A stretch of 62,500 nucleotides of DNA from Symbiodinium natans (GCA_905221605.1 CAJNDS010002222.1:121783-184282), one strand, 5' to 3'; positions 32,501-41,515 are shown, numbered from the stretch's first letter. Notes: generated by a model from the sequence alone, not told the origin. Made by a program: numbers and translations.

Positions 32501-33777
32501 ATAGCTGAGCCAAGCCCGAGCCAGCCGATAACTTCGCCCGTCAGCCTTACATGTTTGAATCTCTGAGCCGAAGGTATGTCAAGCAGGGCCCAACAAGCCC
32601 TTTAGGGTTTAGGGTTTAGGGTTTAGGGTTTAGGGTTTAGGGTTCAGGGACGTCCCCCTGAGAGGAGTGTGGCAGTCGCAGCTGCTGTCCCTGCTGGCTC
32701 AGCAGATCCGCCGCCCACGCGCCTCGCAGACACAAGAAGCCCCAGAGGGCCTTCAAGCCCATGACGCCTCATATGAGGCTTTTGGTTTTGGACTCCAGAC
32801 ATGAGGCTGTAGGTAGGCCCCTGGGGCATTTGCCCTTTTTCCTTTGTTGGGTTCAAGAGGATCATATTCAGGAATGCTTTTCAGAGGGCTTCAGGCGCCA
32901 TCCTGGTGCTTAAATGGGCTCCAAAAAGGCCATGACACCCGAGCCCGCCGATTTTGGGGGCATGTCGGGCTTTGGGAGCTCGTGAGGAGAGGATTTCCTT
33001 TGTAAATTCAACACGCCAGGTCCCCACACAGGTCAGAGTTCTCCTCGAAGCCCTAAACCCTAAACCCTAAACCCTAAACCCTAAACCCTAAACCCCTAAC
33101 CCCTAACCCCTAAACCCTAAACCCTAAACCCTAAACCCTAAACACCCTGCAACACCCTGAACCCCTCTTGAAGCCTCCCCAAAGCCCATAATCTCCGCTT
33201 CCTTGACTTCCTACATGCCCTGATCCCCGCCTCATCTCTCCCCAGAACCTCCCAAGTGCTGGACCCTACAGGTGAGGGTTTAGGGTTTAGGGTTTAGGGT
33301 TTGGGGTTTGGGGTTTGGGGTTTGGGGTTTAGGGTTAGGGTGTTATTAGGGCCGATACCCAAAAGCCCGCACACCGACACCTGCAAGCGGACCCTGAGGC
33401 ACCTGTGTTGCACCCGAGGATGGCCTAAAGTACATGGCCCTGGAAGACGAGGCGTCGAGCGTCGGCGATGGGGTTTAGGGTTTAGGGCAAGTTTAGGGTT
33501 TAGGGTTTAGGGTTTAGGGTTTAGGGTTTAGGGTTTAGGGTTTAGGGTTTAGGGTTTAGGGTGAGGGCTTGGGATCAGCTGCTCATGGCTATGCTGCACC
33601 TGCCCTGAACATTGCGCCCGCAGTCGCCCCGAAACAAGCATCGACCTCCGCCCCCCCCAGCCGAAACCCTAAACCCTAAACCCTAAACCCTAAACCCCCA
33701 ACCCCCTAAACCTTAAACCCTCTGTAAAAAGCTTCTTCCTCTTAGGCGAGGAGCTGCGAGTCTGGGATGTACCGTAG
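14184..33777 (+). CDS. Pentatricopeptide-repeat (PPR) type gene, about 30 exons
   Basis: Hand-spliced model. PPR proteins are helical-repeat RNA-binding proteins, mostly acting in plastids and mitochondria. Exons: 14184-14283, 14351-14399, 14943-14992, 15048-15114, 15373-15401, 15497-15580, 15877-15974, 17739-17800, 18756-18815, 18919-18990, 19807-19875, 20055-20112, 21027-21078, 23071-23130, 23305-23382, 24777-24841, 25589-25663, 27509-27560, 27731-27804, 28655-28698, 29159-29231, 29662-29695, 30026-30061, 30289-30358, 30783-30842, 31275-31308, 32027-32049, gap, 32665-32725, 33566-33606, 33746-33777. Phases agree at every listed join up to 32049. Repeating motifs include NATISACGQA, YNAALTACF, FSAAIGACAK, GNAISACE, and between them W..AL.LL. 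Donors are GT, GC or GA; acceptors mostly AG|G. Introns carry telomere-like arrays. Individual exon ends may be wrong; the overall PPR identity is firm. Confidence 0.75.
14351..14399 (+). CDS. PPR gene, exon 2
   Basis: TTAG|CG acceptor, basic amphipathic peptide ERPSLRQLLRLKLRF, AG|GA donor. Extends the Arg/Leu-rich N-terminus. Confidence 0.5.
14777..14853 (+). other. GC-rich open segment inside a PPR intron
   Basis: A frame reading ATAAPVAARIRRRLQAGRAL is open between two CCCTAAA arrays, but its phases do not fit the neighbouring exons. It may be an alternative exon. Confidence 0.35.
14943..14992 (+). CDS. PPR gene, exon 3
   Basis: TTCAG|G acceptor; ILSTGLRGLEDEEIRQ; donor inside a TTTAGGG-like unit (cag g|gttc). 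Confidence 0.55.
14993..15047 (+). other. 55-base intron made only of telomere-like units
   Basis: From GTTCAGG to CGTTTAG, every base belongs to TTTAGGG-type variants, so the repeat itself supplies both splice sites. Phase is kept (G + GG = Gly). Confidence 0.5.
15048..15114 (+). CDS. PPR gene, exon 4
   Basis: LPTYKVVNPKNFEPQ then NLNHMQ; AG|GC donor, phase 2. Confidence 0.6.
15373..15401 (+). CDS. PPR gene, exon 5
   Basis: Strong acceptor (ACTGTTTCCCACAG); FLGWANCNP; GA donor. Phase fits both neighbours. Confidence 0.5.
15497..15580 (+). CDS. PPR gene, exon 6
   Basis: CTAG|GC acceptor; PWDDYRENILQKCFQKFQRA then NLEQQLR; GC donor. Helical and charged. Other frames are also open here, but this one fits both neighbours. 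Confidence 0.6.
15765..15870. repeat. CCCTAAA array immediately 5' of a PPR exon
   Basis: About 15 clean units ending 7 bases before the acceptor at 15876. Confidence 0.95.
15877..15974 (+). CDS. PPR gene, exon 7 (first clear PPR unit)
   Basis: FGSLAHVTAQISAAKRGTEW then QRALALLREARG: the dinoflagellate PPR pattern isaak.g.eW..AL.LL. The donor is where the TTTAGGG array begins (GG|GTTTAG). Confidence 0.75.
15975..16075. repeat. TTTAGGG array at a 5' splice site
   Basis: About 14 clean units starting exactly at the inferred donor of the PPR exon. Confidence 0.95.
16476..16760 (+). other. Open frame of about 95 codons inside a PPR intron
   Basis: LDVGDNPRFLQFQRLLTLPA ... DTANLRLLLPF, in frame to a CCCTAAA array. 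Well composed (Trp, Cys pair CASC), but the exons on either side (15974 and 17739) join perfectly without it. Either an alternative exon or a chance ORF; a minus frame overlaps. Confidence 0.35.
16760..16896. repeat. CCCTAAA array
   Basis: About 19 units. Confidence 0.95.
17055..17285 (+). repeat. Dispersed element pieces
   Basis: The 5' part (GGACCCGGAGTAGG...CCGTGTTTCC) resembles 47218-47300. The 3' part (TTTACGAAAAT...ACAATAAGGACCCC) resembles 23893-23975. Probably nested or composite short elements in the PPR intron. Confidence 0.6.
17385..17585 (+). repeat. Pyrimidine-rich (CT)n tract
   Basis: About 200 bases of CTCTCT/TCCTCC. It makes ORFs in several frames that I reject as coding. 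Confidence 0.9.
17739..17800 (+). CDS. PPR gene, exon 8
   Basis: VPQPDNICFNATISACGQAA; PD.icfNatisACg is a canonical PPR second helix. AG|GC donor splits an Arg codon. Confidence 0.8.
18462..18492. other. Perfect 11-bp hairpin
   Basis: CTTATACTAAC, nine-base loop, GTTAGTATAAG. It stands alone in a telomere-rich PPR intron; possibly a small foldback element. Confidence 0.7.
18565..18746. repeat. CCCTAAA array 5' of a PPR exon
   Basis: About 25 units ending nine bases before the acceptor. Confidence 0.95.
18756..18815 (+). CDS. PPR gene, exon 9
   Basis: WPEALALLEESRETPLSR: the W..AL.LL first helix continuing exon 8. Donor uncertain by a few codons (AG|GC preferred). Confidence 0.75.
18919..18990 (+). 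CDS. PPR gene, exon 10
   Basis: ICNYEDFALNAAVHACGQAP, then HHD. Second helix with NAAvhACgqa, nearly repeating exon 8. GC donor (TG|GC). Confidence 0.75.
19015..19168. repeat. TTTAGGG array
   Basis: Begins 24 bases after the inferred donor. Confidence 0.95.
19398..19450 (+). other. Possible alternative PPR exon
   Basis: After GGCAG the frame ASLWARASRVLASAPSE fits a PPR first helix but not the phases of its neighbours. Kept as an alternative to the exon at 19807. Confidence 0.35.
19807..19875 (+). CDS. PPR gene, exon 11
   Basis: TTTTAG|G acceptor; REPGRGLPKLELAVRRFIKW, then HG; GC donor. Phase 1-base start and phase 2 end fit exons 10 and 12. Confidence 0.55.
20055..20112 (+). CDS. PPR gene, exon 12
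   Basis: NIITYNAALTACFRCAAWQ: textbook PPR second helix (iiTYNAAltAC). GT donor. Confidence 0.8.
20480..20692. repeat. Octamer array (CCCCTAAA)n
   Basis: About 26 units of the 8-base variant, very uniform, flanked by degenerate CCCCAAA. Confidence 0.95.
21027..21078 (+). CDS. PPR gene, exon 13
   Basis: ASLAWLATLTEKGLRPT completes the unit started in exon 12. GA donor (ACAG|GACCCC). Confidence 0.75.
21594..21716 (+). repeat. Extreme poly-G tract (potential G-quadruplex)
   Basis: About 120 bases almost only G with single T/TT breaks; a shorter poly-G lies at 22184-22206. The glycine or proline ORFs in it are artefacts. Confidence 0.9.
22790..23035 (+). repeat. Tandem degenerate aaaccctat.gagcc repeat
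   Basis: Imperfect units (CCTATCGAGCC, ATAAATCC, GATGAACCCT) derived from telomere-like sequence. The frame gives NPMNP-type repeats that I do not take as protein. Confidence 0.7.
23071..23130 (+). CDS. PPR gene, exon 14
   Basis: CTTTGCAG acceptor; DLSSLNATLEACRSLPCKK, with sLNAtleAC as second helix. GC donor, phase 1. Joins exon 13 exactly (G + GA = Gly). Confidence 0.7.
23305..23382 (+). CDS. PPR gene, exon 15
   Basis: CAAG|GG acceptor; EDAGQLSVEQVSELGKLRGC then WRLLE; GT donor, phase 1. Phase fits both sides. Less PPR-like than its neighbours. Confidence 0.5.
23665..23790 (-). repeat. Foldback element, second copy (one end)
   Basis: Reverse-complement relative of 40111-40254. The ACTTGGAGGTTCATGGTACT end is present; the other end is degenerate. 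Lies in a PPR intron. Confidence 0.75.
24165..24272. repeat. TTTAGGG array
   Basis: About 14 units, in the intron between exons 15 and 16. Non-repeat DNA at 24300-24510 shows nothing recognisable. Confidence 0.95.
24777..24841 (+). CDS. PPR gene, exon 16
   Basis: ITYSTLVHACAEGRQWERAL, then Q: second helix plus the W.rAL start of the next unit. AG|GC donor. Confidence 0.8.
25130..25240. repeat. TTTAGGG array
   Basis: About 15 clean units in a PPR intron. Confidence 0.95.
25497..25550. repeat. Short inverted-repeat element (relative of 42169-42275)
   Basis: ACTACTATTG...GGGGCTCTTAAGCAAACAGTAGT. The right end matches the inverse of the left end of the 42.2 kb copy. Confidence 0.6.
25589..25663 (+). 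CDS. PPR gene, exon 17
   Basis: VFQHLLATVQPDTTAFSAAI then GACAK: completes exon 16's unit. TTTGCAG acceptor, AG|GC donor. Confidence 0.8.
26445..26595. repeat. CCCTAAA/CCCCAAA array
   Basis: About 20 units. Confidence 0.95.
26807..27154 (+). pseudogene. ISXO2/Merlin-like DDE transposase fragment in a PPR intron
   Basis: A frame of about 115 codons, coding-like for the first 100: HLLRLKAKKNIRHSKL, then QRVTLCLDGNRSYQKVSQEL, then DHVSRKEYHRKN..., then SIDAKWKSWGPES. The order LDG..SY...H......G....ID..W resembles the C-terminal half of IS1595/ISXO2-type transposases, whose eukaryotic relatives are Merlin elements. The usual last catalytic Glu is Asp here. No N-terminal half, terminal repeats or start codon is visible, so I call a fragment. 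It could also be an exon of an unrelated gene. The frame dies in a telomere array. Confidence 0.5.
27509..27560 (+). CDS. PPR gene, exon 18
   Basis: ATAWLHALSFLEALGLA: W..AL.fLe.l first helix joined in phase to ACAK of exon 17. AG|GT donor. Confidence 0.75.
27590..27710. repeat. TTTAGGG array
   Basis: Fills most of the 170-base intron between exons 18 and 19. Confidence 0.95.
27731..27804 (+). CDS. PPR gene, exon 19
   Basis: DEALPREHLLPNAVCYGNAI then SACE: pNavcYgNAISACe is a canonical PPR helix. GA donor (GAG|GAC). Confidence 0.8.
27893..27960 (-). repeat. Dispersed element, five-copy family, copy 2
   Basis: Reverse complement of the pattern at 10122: GTTAAGGGAGACC...GGTGCAACCCTTAAGGGTACGAGTC. 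Confidence 0.6.
28452..28508 (+). repeat. Short dispersed element (relatives at about 1088 and 36200)
   Basis: GGTAGCCAACCCCAAAAAGG...GGTTGCTGGGCTACCATGG; the ends are inversely related (GGTAGCCA/TGGGCTACC). Confidence 0.6.
28655..28698 (+). CDS. PPR gene, exon 20
   Basis: GASQWAWAVHLLEQ: the first helix W.wAvhLLeq. GA donor (CT|GAGG) keeps phase with exon 21; the frame is open a little further. Confidence 0.75.
29159..29231 (+). CDS. PPR gene, exon 21
   Basis: LRANGLCLTSTASALGFAAE then WERA: lr.nGl.lTstaSAlgfAaeWerA. GC donor. Confidence 0.75.
29545..29602. repeat. CCCTCAA variant array
   Basis: Seven or more uniform units of the variant inside a CCCTAAA block. Confidence 0.9.
29662..29695 (+). 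CDS. PPR gene, exon 22
   Basis: ALLLIQELSDE continues WERA of exon 21. AG|GT donor. Confidence 0.65.
30026..30061 (+). CDS. PPR gene, exon 23
   Basis: Pyrimidine-rich acceptor; LNEPEYHPVPT; AG|GT donor. Phase fits both sides. Confidence 0.55.
30070..30150. repeat. (ATGT/ACGT)n simple repeat
   Basis: Degenerate TATG/TACG tetramers. An AT-rich tract lies at 30475-30515. Confidence 0.85.
30289..30358 (+). CDS. PPR gene, exon 24
   Basis: CMDAAALDVAGRVCAQQMHL then GL; GA donor inside CTTGAGAG. Joins exon 25 as ...MHLGLE-LWRRALEL. Confidence 0.65.
30605..30748. repeat. CCCTAAA array 5' of a PPR exon
   Basis: About 20 units. Confidence 0.95.
30783..30842 (+). CDS. PPR gene, exon 25
   Basis: LWRRALELGVFLLEPRIGL: first helix W.rALeL...Ll. 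GA donor (CC|GACG). Confidence 0.75.
31275..31308 (+). CDS. PPR gene, exon 26
   Basis: MSMTRSAALAK: second helix of the unit begun in exon 25. AG|GC donor. Confidence 0.65.
31385..31442. repeat. AT-rich microsatellite
   Basis: ACATATATATATATATATTATGTATATATAG. A run of about 28 C lies at 31541-31569. Confidence 0.9.
31738..31870. repeat. CCCTAAA array
   Basis: About 18 units. Confidence 0.95.
32027..32049 (+). CDS. PPR gene, exon 27
   Basis: GGCAG|GCA; AWALFES follows SAALAK of exon 26 in phase. Short, but the junction reads as a PPR unit. Confidence 0.5.
32665..32725 (+). CDS. PPR gene, later exon
   Basis: VWQSQLLSLLAQQIRRPRA; GC donor. PPR first-helix character. Its 5' phase does not fit exon 27, so an exon is missing from my model between them. 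Confidence 0.5.
33048..33142. repeat. CCCTAAA/CCCCTAA array
   Basis: About 13 units. Confidence 0.95.
33485..33562. repeat. TTTAGGG array
   Basis: About 11 units directly 5' of a PPR exon. Confidence 0.95.
33566..33606 (+). CDS. PPR gene, penultimate exon
   Basis: AWDQLLMAMLHLP: aWdqLLmaMl...P. GA donor, phase 1. A second frame is open. Confidence 0.5.
33746..33777 (+). CDS. PPR gene, probable stop exon
   Basis: Strong acceptor (GCTTCTTCCTCTTAG); EELRVWDVP then TAG, in phase with the previous exon. Other frames stay open to about 33836, so the exact end is uncertain. Confidence 0.45.
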
Positions 33778-33847
33778 GGTTTTTAGGGCGCGGTCATGGG
33801 CCTATCGGAAGCCTATGGCGGGGCCCATATCGGACTGATAGGCGTTT

Positions 33848-34195
33848 TTGGAGCTCATCGAGCTCGTGGGTTTAGAGTTTAGGGTTTTGTTACAGGTTTG
33901 TAGGTCTTGGGCCATCGAAACAGCGTCGAGACCTTCGGTTCGCGCTGTCGGCCCCGCTGCTGCTGCTGCTGCTGAACTCTCGGTTCAGGCAGCGACGTGC
34001 GCCTGCCGGCTTGTCGGTACTGGTGCGGCAGACCTGCTTGTGGTTTCTTCTCCGAAACCTTTGCGTCCCGTAGCGTGCTGCCCTCTGCGACGCTCTGCCA
34101 GCCTTCCCTGCGCCGCCGACTGTTGCGCCGCTTTTGGTGTGGGGCCCCTTTTTCCCTGGCCCAGAACTGCCGAAACTGATTTCTCCTGAGCCCGC
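33848..34195 (+). CDS. GC-rich open region, uncertain
   Basis: One frame is open over 113 codons with an alanine run (from GCT repeats). Another gives LPAFPAPPTVAPLLVWGPFF and more to TAG near 34208. No splice context. Possibly the start of a separate short gene; could be non-coding. Confidence 0.3.
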
Positions 34196-34196
34196 T

Positions 34197-34615
34197 CCGG
34201 AGATTTAGATCAGTTTAATCGGGAGTTTATATCAGTTTAGCACGGATCCGTATGATTTTCGAAGGGATGAGTTTACATGAACTCACAGGGCCCGTATCGT
34301 TTCCGAGGGATGAACAGGGATCCATATGATTTGTATAAGGGACGAGTTCATATGAATTTAACAGCGGTCCATTTGATTTACAAGGGCTGAGTTTATATGA
34401 ATCCAAAACGGATCCATATGCTGTGATTGTAAACGTGATGAGTTTGCATGAATTCGAAGGGGATCCATATGATTTTGAAACGGGACGAGTTTACATGCAT
34501 GCAAAATGGATCCATATGGTGTTTAGCGGATTAGTTTACATGAACTTACAAGGATCCGTATGGTTTTGAAAGATCAGAAAGGATCCGTATGGTTTTGAAA
34601 GGGATTCGTTTTTGT
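34197..34615. repeat. Diverged minisatellite, 55-60 bp unit
   Basis: About seven units sharing GGATCCATATGATTT..., then (a)aGGGA(t/c)GAGTTTACATGAATT. AT-rich and free of telomere heptamers. The last copies are shortened. Confidence 0.85.
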
Positions 34616-34710
34616 TGGAATTTGTAGGGGAGCCATGTGTTTTCAGTGTGAAGTTCTATGATGTTCCAAGGGATCCATATCATTTGGCGAAATCGAGGGC
34701 CCGCGGCCAG

Positions 34711-34854
34711 GACAACAAAGCGGGTCCCAGAAACAGTATTGTTCGAGGTTGGGCATCCCCCAATGGAGGTAGGCAGGCCAGTCATCCTGTGGCGGGAGCG
34801 ATCCCGAGCTACGCGGGTTCCTTGCTGTCGGCCGCGCCGCGCATGCTGCCGTGA
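34711..34854 (+). CDS. Stop exon candidate (DNKAGPRNSIVRGWAS...)
   Basis: GGCCAG|G acceptor; DNKAGPRNSIVRGWASPNGG, then a stretch ending AGSLLSAAPRMLP and TGA at 34852-34854. A second frame is open through the same DNA. Which gene it belongs to is unclear. Confidence 0.4.
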   Translation, partial: DNKAGPRNSIVRGWASPNGGRQASHPVAGAIPSYAGSLLSAAPRMLP

Positions 34855-35147
34855 CCCGCTGAGCCCTGTGCTACCCCATGTGGGCCACACGCGTGACATG
34901 TGCTCTTCGCATCTTTCTGAGAGCAGGCAGCCTTTCTCGCACCTAAAGCGCCGATAGAATTAGGTTGTAAGGTTCTACGGGGTGGAAGAAGGCTTTGAGA
35001 GGAGGTTGGAGGTGTGAGCTATTCCTCCTCAGGTGCTTAAGGCGCATATAGGGGCCCCCGGACCTCGTAGGGTTTATGGGTGCGGGGGTTATGGTTTATG
35101 GGGTTTTTCGGCCCTAAGCCCTATCAGCCGTTGATAAACCCATTGTT

Positions 35148-37753
<2,606 letters not shown>

Positions 37754-37789
37754 AGGGGACCCAGAACCCTAAACCCCAAACCCCAAACG

Positions 37790-37925
37790 CTAAACCCTAA
37801 ACCCTAAACCCTAAACCCTAAACCCTAAACCCTAAACCCTAAACCCTAAACCCTAAACCCTAAACCCTAAACCCTAAACCCTAAACCCTAAACCCTAAAC
37901 CCCAATCCCTAAACCCTAAACCCCC
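37790..37925. repeat. CCCTAAA array
   Basis: About 18 units just after the gene end. Confidence 0.95.
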
Positions 37926-37956
37926 ACCCCCGGAATGTTCGGAATCCGTTTTTGAG

Positions 37957-38073
37957 ATGCCGGTTCCAACCTGCCACAGGTCATTCACCAGGAAAATGGA
38001 AAGCAGCGGCCCGGAAAGTTCTGGACACAAAGAAAAGCCGACGAACTTCAGGACATCCGACAGAGTTGAGAGT
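37957..38073 (+). CDS. Possible start exon (MPVPTCHRSFTRKMES...)
   Basis: ATG 200 bases after the previous stop; MPVPTCHRSFTRKMESSG, polar continuation, AG|GA donor possible at 38051. Confidence 0.35.
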
Positions 38074-38343
38074 TTAGGGGTTTCGGGTTTCGGGTTTTGG
38101 GTTTGGCTGGGCTGGGATTGGGGGGGGGGGGGGGGGGGGGGCGGGGTGGAGTGACGTCAGGCGCGTTTAGGCTGTTGTGGCGTATCGTGATTTGTAGGTG
38201 GCCCGGGGATGTGGGAGAATGCCTGCACGCCCCAACTTAAAACACCCTGGAACCGAACTTCTCATCTGAATAGCCACCAGTGGGGGAAACCATGAGCCCT
38301 AAACCCTAAACCCTAAACTCCGAAACCTTGCTGGGGAAGCCAG

Positions 38344-38438
38344 CGCAACTACATTGATGGGGATGACCGATGTGAGGGCCAGCAGCTTTTCAAATCATGT
38401 AGCCCGAACCCATAAGCGCGAGACATGCTGGGAACAGG
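38344..38438 (+). CDS. Exon candidate (ATTLMGMTDVRASSF...)
   Basis: Open for about 32 codons between CCCTAAA and TTTAGGG arrays: ATTLMGMTDVRASSFSN, then HVARTHKRETCWEQ. Confidence 0.4.
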
Positions 38439-38553
38439 GGGGTTTAGGGTTTAGGGTTTAGGGTTTAGGGTTTAGGGTTCAGGGTTCAGGGTTTAGGGTT
38501 TCGGGCTTAGGGCTTAGGGCTCCCATAAGAACAAGTTCTCCGAATATTCTAAG

Positions 38554-38619
38554 GGCAGCTCCATGGGCCCTTGCTATGGTCGCTCTGAAGTATTGGCCCT
38601 TTTGCGGGCCCATGCTAAG
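38554..38619 (+). CDS. Exon candidate (GSSMGPCYGRSEVLALLR...)
   Basis: TAAG|G to AAG|GC, 22 whole codons; EVLALLRAHAK has PPR-like character. Confidence 0.45.
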
Positions 38620-39012
38620 GCATACATACTGTTTGTTTCTGTAGATGTGGGTGCTCCTTGCAAGGGACTCCCAGAACTTTAGGGTTTAGGGTTTAGGGTC
38701 TTTCCCTGGAAACAGGCTACCTGGACCCCCCCCACCCCAACAACACAATGGGGAGGATGAGTATGATGTAAGGTTTATGGTGGTGTTGGGACACAAAGAG
38801 CCACATGCTCAGTGAATTTTGCTCGACACTTCTGCGGTCATGCAGGGACTGCTAGCTGCTAGCTGCTTCAAATCCAAAGCCCAAATCTCAATCACCCATA
38901 GCACTGCAACCTGCGCAGGTCCTACTGCAAAGTGGGGGGGGGGGGGGGGCACTTACAGCCCTACGGGGTGTAGGGTTCTGGGTAGACCCACAGCGCCTGA
39001 GTATGCAGCCCT

Positions 39013-39063
39013 CCCGGCGTGCAGGCCGCCGTTGACAAGGTATTCAACCCGGCCGCTTGGCCA
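39013..39063 (+). CDS. Exon candidate (AAVDKVFNPAAW)
   Basis: GTGCAG|G acceptor near 39023; AAVDKVFNPAAWPR; AG|GA donor. Confidence 0.35.
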
Positions 39064-39369
39064 AGGAGTCTCGTTGTTGCAGAACTTCTCATGAGCTGTT
39101 ACTGCATATTAGGACATTTCTTTCACACCAATGCAAGTCGGCAGACAGCATCTTGGCAACTGCTGGTCCTTCAGCTCTTGTGTGGAGGGGTTGGGATTCG
39201 GACGAGATCAGTTGGGTGACTTTTGGGCGCAGACGTCGCGGATATGAATAAGTGTGCGTAAGATTACATGTGTGCATGCGTGCCTACCACACCGAGCTAC
39301 ACACGTGCAGTGCATGCGTACATGTGCCAATATGTATATATGCGCGCACGCACACTGTCATGATGCAAC

Positions 39370-39482
39370 ACTGCACCCACCCCTAAACCCTAACCCTAAA
39401 CACTAAAACCTAAACCCTAAACCCTAAACCCTAAACCCTAAACCCTAAACCCTAAACCCTAAACCCTAAACCCTAAACCCTA
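39370..39482. repeat. CCCTAAA array
   Basis: About 14 units. The gap after it (39483-39590) is open on + (HGRKCYRFAESGES...) but has no acceptor; on minus AAAMVNEKTIPRSD... is open. Undecided. Confidence 0.9.
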
Positions 39483-39694
39483 CCACGGTCGCAAATGCTA
39501 CCGCTTCGCTGAGTCTGGTGAGTCACTTCTCGGAATGGTCTTCTCGTTCACCATCGCAGCAGCCTGTACGCACTGGCTGCAAAGATCCCCCTAAACCCTA
39601 AACCCTAAACCCTGAACCCTCAACCCTGAACCCTCAACCCTAAACCCTAAACCCCGCCCCCCCGTAATTTGCACCAAGACCCAGCCCATTAGAG

Positions 39695-39744
39695 GCCCTG
39701 TTACACTCGGGACACCGGGCCTTATTCATGCAAAGCTCGACCAG
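39695..39744 (+). CDS. Exon candidate (ALLHSGHRALFMQSST)
   Basis: AGAG|G acceptor and a GTAAGA donor, the most canonical donor in the window. 16 codons, phase 0 to 2. Confidence 0.5.
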
Positions 39745-40110
39745 GTAAGAGACCTGTAATGCCAAACCCCCAAAAACCCCTAATCCATAAATCCTAAACC
39801 ATGAAACCTAAACCCTAATGCTATAGACCCTATAAACCCTAAACCCTGGAACCCCTGAACTAAACCCTAAACCCCCAGTAGAGAAGATTGCTGAGCATGC
39901 AACAGCAGGAGCTCCTAGCTGTCTGGGGGGAGGTTGGTTCCCCAAAGACCCTAAACCCCTAAAAACAGCAGACCCCTAAACCACAAACCCCAAAACCCAT
40001 CCAAAACGCAAACCCTAAACCGTAAACCCTAAATCCCTAAACCCCCAACCCCCTCAACCCTATAGACCCGAAACCCCTAAACCCGAAAGACCCGAAACCC
40101 GAAACCCATT

Positions 40111-40254
40111 ACTTGGAGGTTCATGGTACTCATTACCCAAGTATCACAGTACTTATGCCCCACTTATAAGCCCCTAAAGTGCCCCTACTATGGTGATAAT
40201 TACAGTTATAAGTACAGTTGTGATTGGTTAATAAGTACCATGAACCTCCAAGTA
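40111..40254. mobile_element. Foldback (MITE-like) element with 24-bp terminal inverted repeats
   Basis: Ends ACTTGGAGGTTCATGGTACT... and ...AGTACCATGAACCTCCAAGT match over about 24 of 25 bases. The interior is partly palindromic too. A related copy is at about 23665-23790. No ORF. Confidence 0.85.
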
Positions 40255-40744
40255 GGGTTTTAAGGAGTTCCGGTTTGCGGCGCTCAGGATCCGCGAATCA
40301 GCGGCTGCCCTTTGATTGGTTGCTCATCGGGCTTCGGCACCTTGCGCCCACGACGCACTTAGGGTTTAGGGTTTAGGGTTTAGGGTTTAGGGTTTAGGGT
40401 TTAGGGTTTAGGGTTTAGGGTTAGGATTTGAGTGTTTGAGGGTCTTCGGGTCTTGGGGCTTCAGGGGTCTTAGGTGGGGGAGTTCAGGGCTCAGGGTCTT
40501 ACCGTCTTACCCTTAGGCTCAACAGAGCCCAATAACCTTACAGAGGAAGCCTTTTGGGCCCCACTTTTACCAAAAGTGAGAATTAAGAGTCCTCAGGGCC
40601 TTAGGGTTAGGGTTGTAGTGTTTGAGGGTTTAGGGTCTTGGGGTGTTGGGGGTGTTATGGCTTAGGGAGTTTCGGATTGAAGGGCCGACGAGGTTTAGGG
40701 CTGAAGTTTTCGGCGCTTCAGCGTTTCGTTCGCTGGGTTTGGGT

Positions 40745-40823
40745 TTAGGGTTTAGGGTTTAGGGTTTAGGGTTTAGGGTTTAGGGTTTAGGGTTTAGGGT
40801 TTAGGGTTTAGGGTTTAGGGTTC
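40745..40823. repeat. TTTAGGG array
   Basis: About 11 units. Another array lies at 40360-40424. Confidence 0.95.
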
Positions 40824-40849
40824 ACGGCGCACGCGCTGCCACATCCCAG

Positions 40850-40927
40850 GTGTGGCTACACCATGGACGAGATTGTTGGGAGGCGGGCTTGGAGTTGGCT
40901 TCCCTGCCATTGGAAGCTGTAAACCAG
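40850..40927 (+). CDS. Exon candidate (VWLHHGRDCWEAGLEL...)
   Basis: TCCCAG|G to CAG|GA, 26 whole codons: VWLHHGRDCWEAGLELASLP then LEAVNQ. Helical and PPR-like (W.agleL). TTTAGGG lies 5' and CCCTAAA 3', the reverse of the usual order. Confidence 0.5.
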
Positions 40928-41372
40928 GAGCCCTAAACCCTAAACCCTAAACCCTAAACCCCCAACCCTCAACCCTAAACCCTAAACCCTAATCCTTCTC
41001 CAACCCGGCATACCTGTAAATCCAGACTTCGCAGACACCAACAAGCACGAGCCCTATTTCTGAAAAGTCTGTCTAAGTCTGTTGGCTTGGAGGCCCGAGA
41101 TCCAGGCAAGGTTTCGTAACCCGGAGGTTTGGGTTCCTCTAAGAAACATTCAACATACCCCTAGGGCATACTCCTTCCAAGAAATTGAGGGGTATGGTAA
41201 AATCCTCCCTTAGACTCCGTTATATTATCTTTTCATCTAGGTTAAGGCTATATGGGTTTTGCGGCATGGTGAAGGTTTCTTAGAGTTCCGGGTCTGGCAC
41301 CATTGTTCCGGACTGGGATGCATTTCACGCACCCCACCAGCCGTCAAGATTGAAGGTTTGCCAATGATTCAG

Positions 41373-41399
41373 GCGGCAGTATTTTGATTTTGCGCTCCG
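41373..41399 (+). CDS. Gene ending 42892, exon (RQYFDFAL)
   Basis: TTCAG|G acceptor; GT donor (CG|GTGC). Phase fits the exon at 41797; the frame is open on to TAA at 41430. Confidence 0.4.
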
Positions 41400-41450
41400 G
41401 TGCGGGCCAATGTCATGGAAGTCTACCTAATCCCTAAACCCTAAACCCCA

Positions 41451-41515
41451 AAGCCCAAACCCCAAACCCCAAACCCCAAACCCCAAACCCCAAACCCCAA
41501 ACCCCAAACCCTAAA
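41451..41515. repeat. CCCCAAA variant array
   Basis: About eight uniform units. A poly-G run is at 41642-41661. Confidence 0.9.

Noticed and set aside
33941-34000. Alanine run as a protein feature
   Set aside because: Encoded by a short GCT trinucleotide run; the frame is not established.
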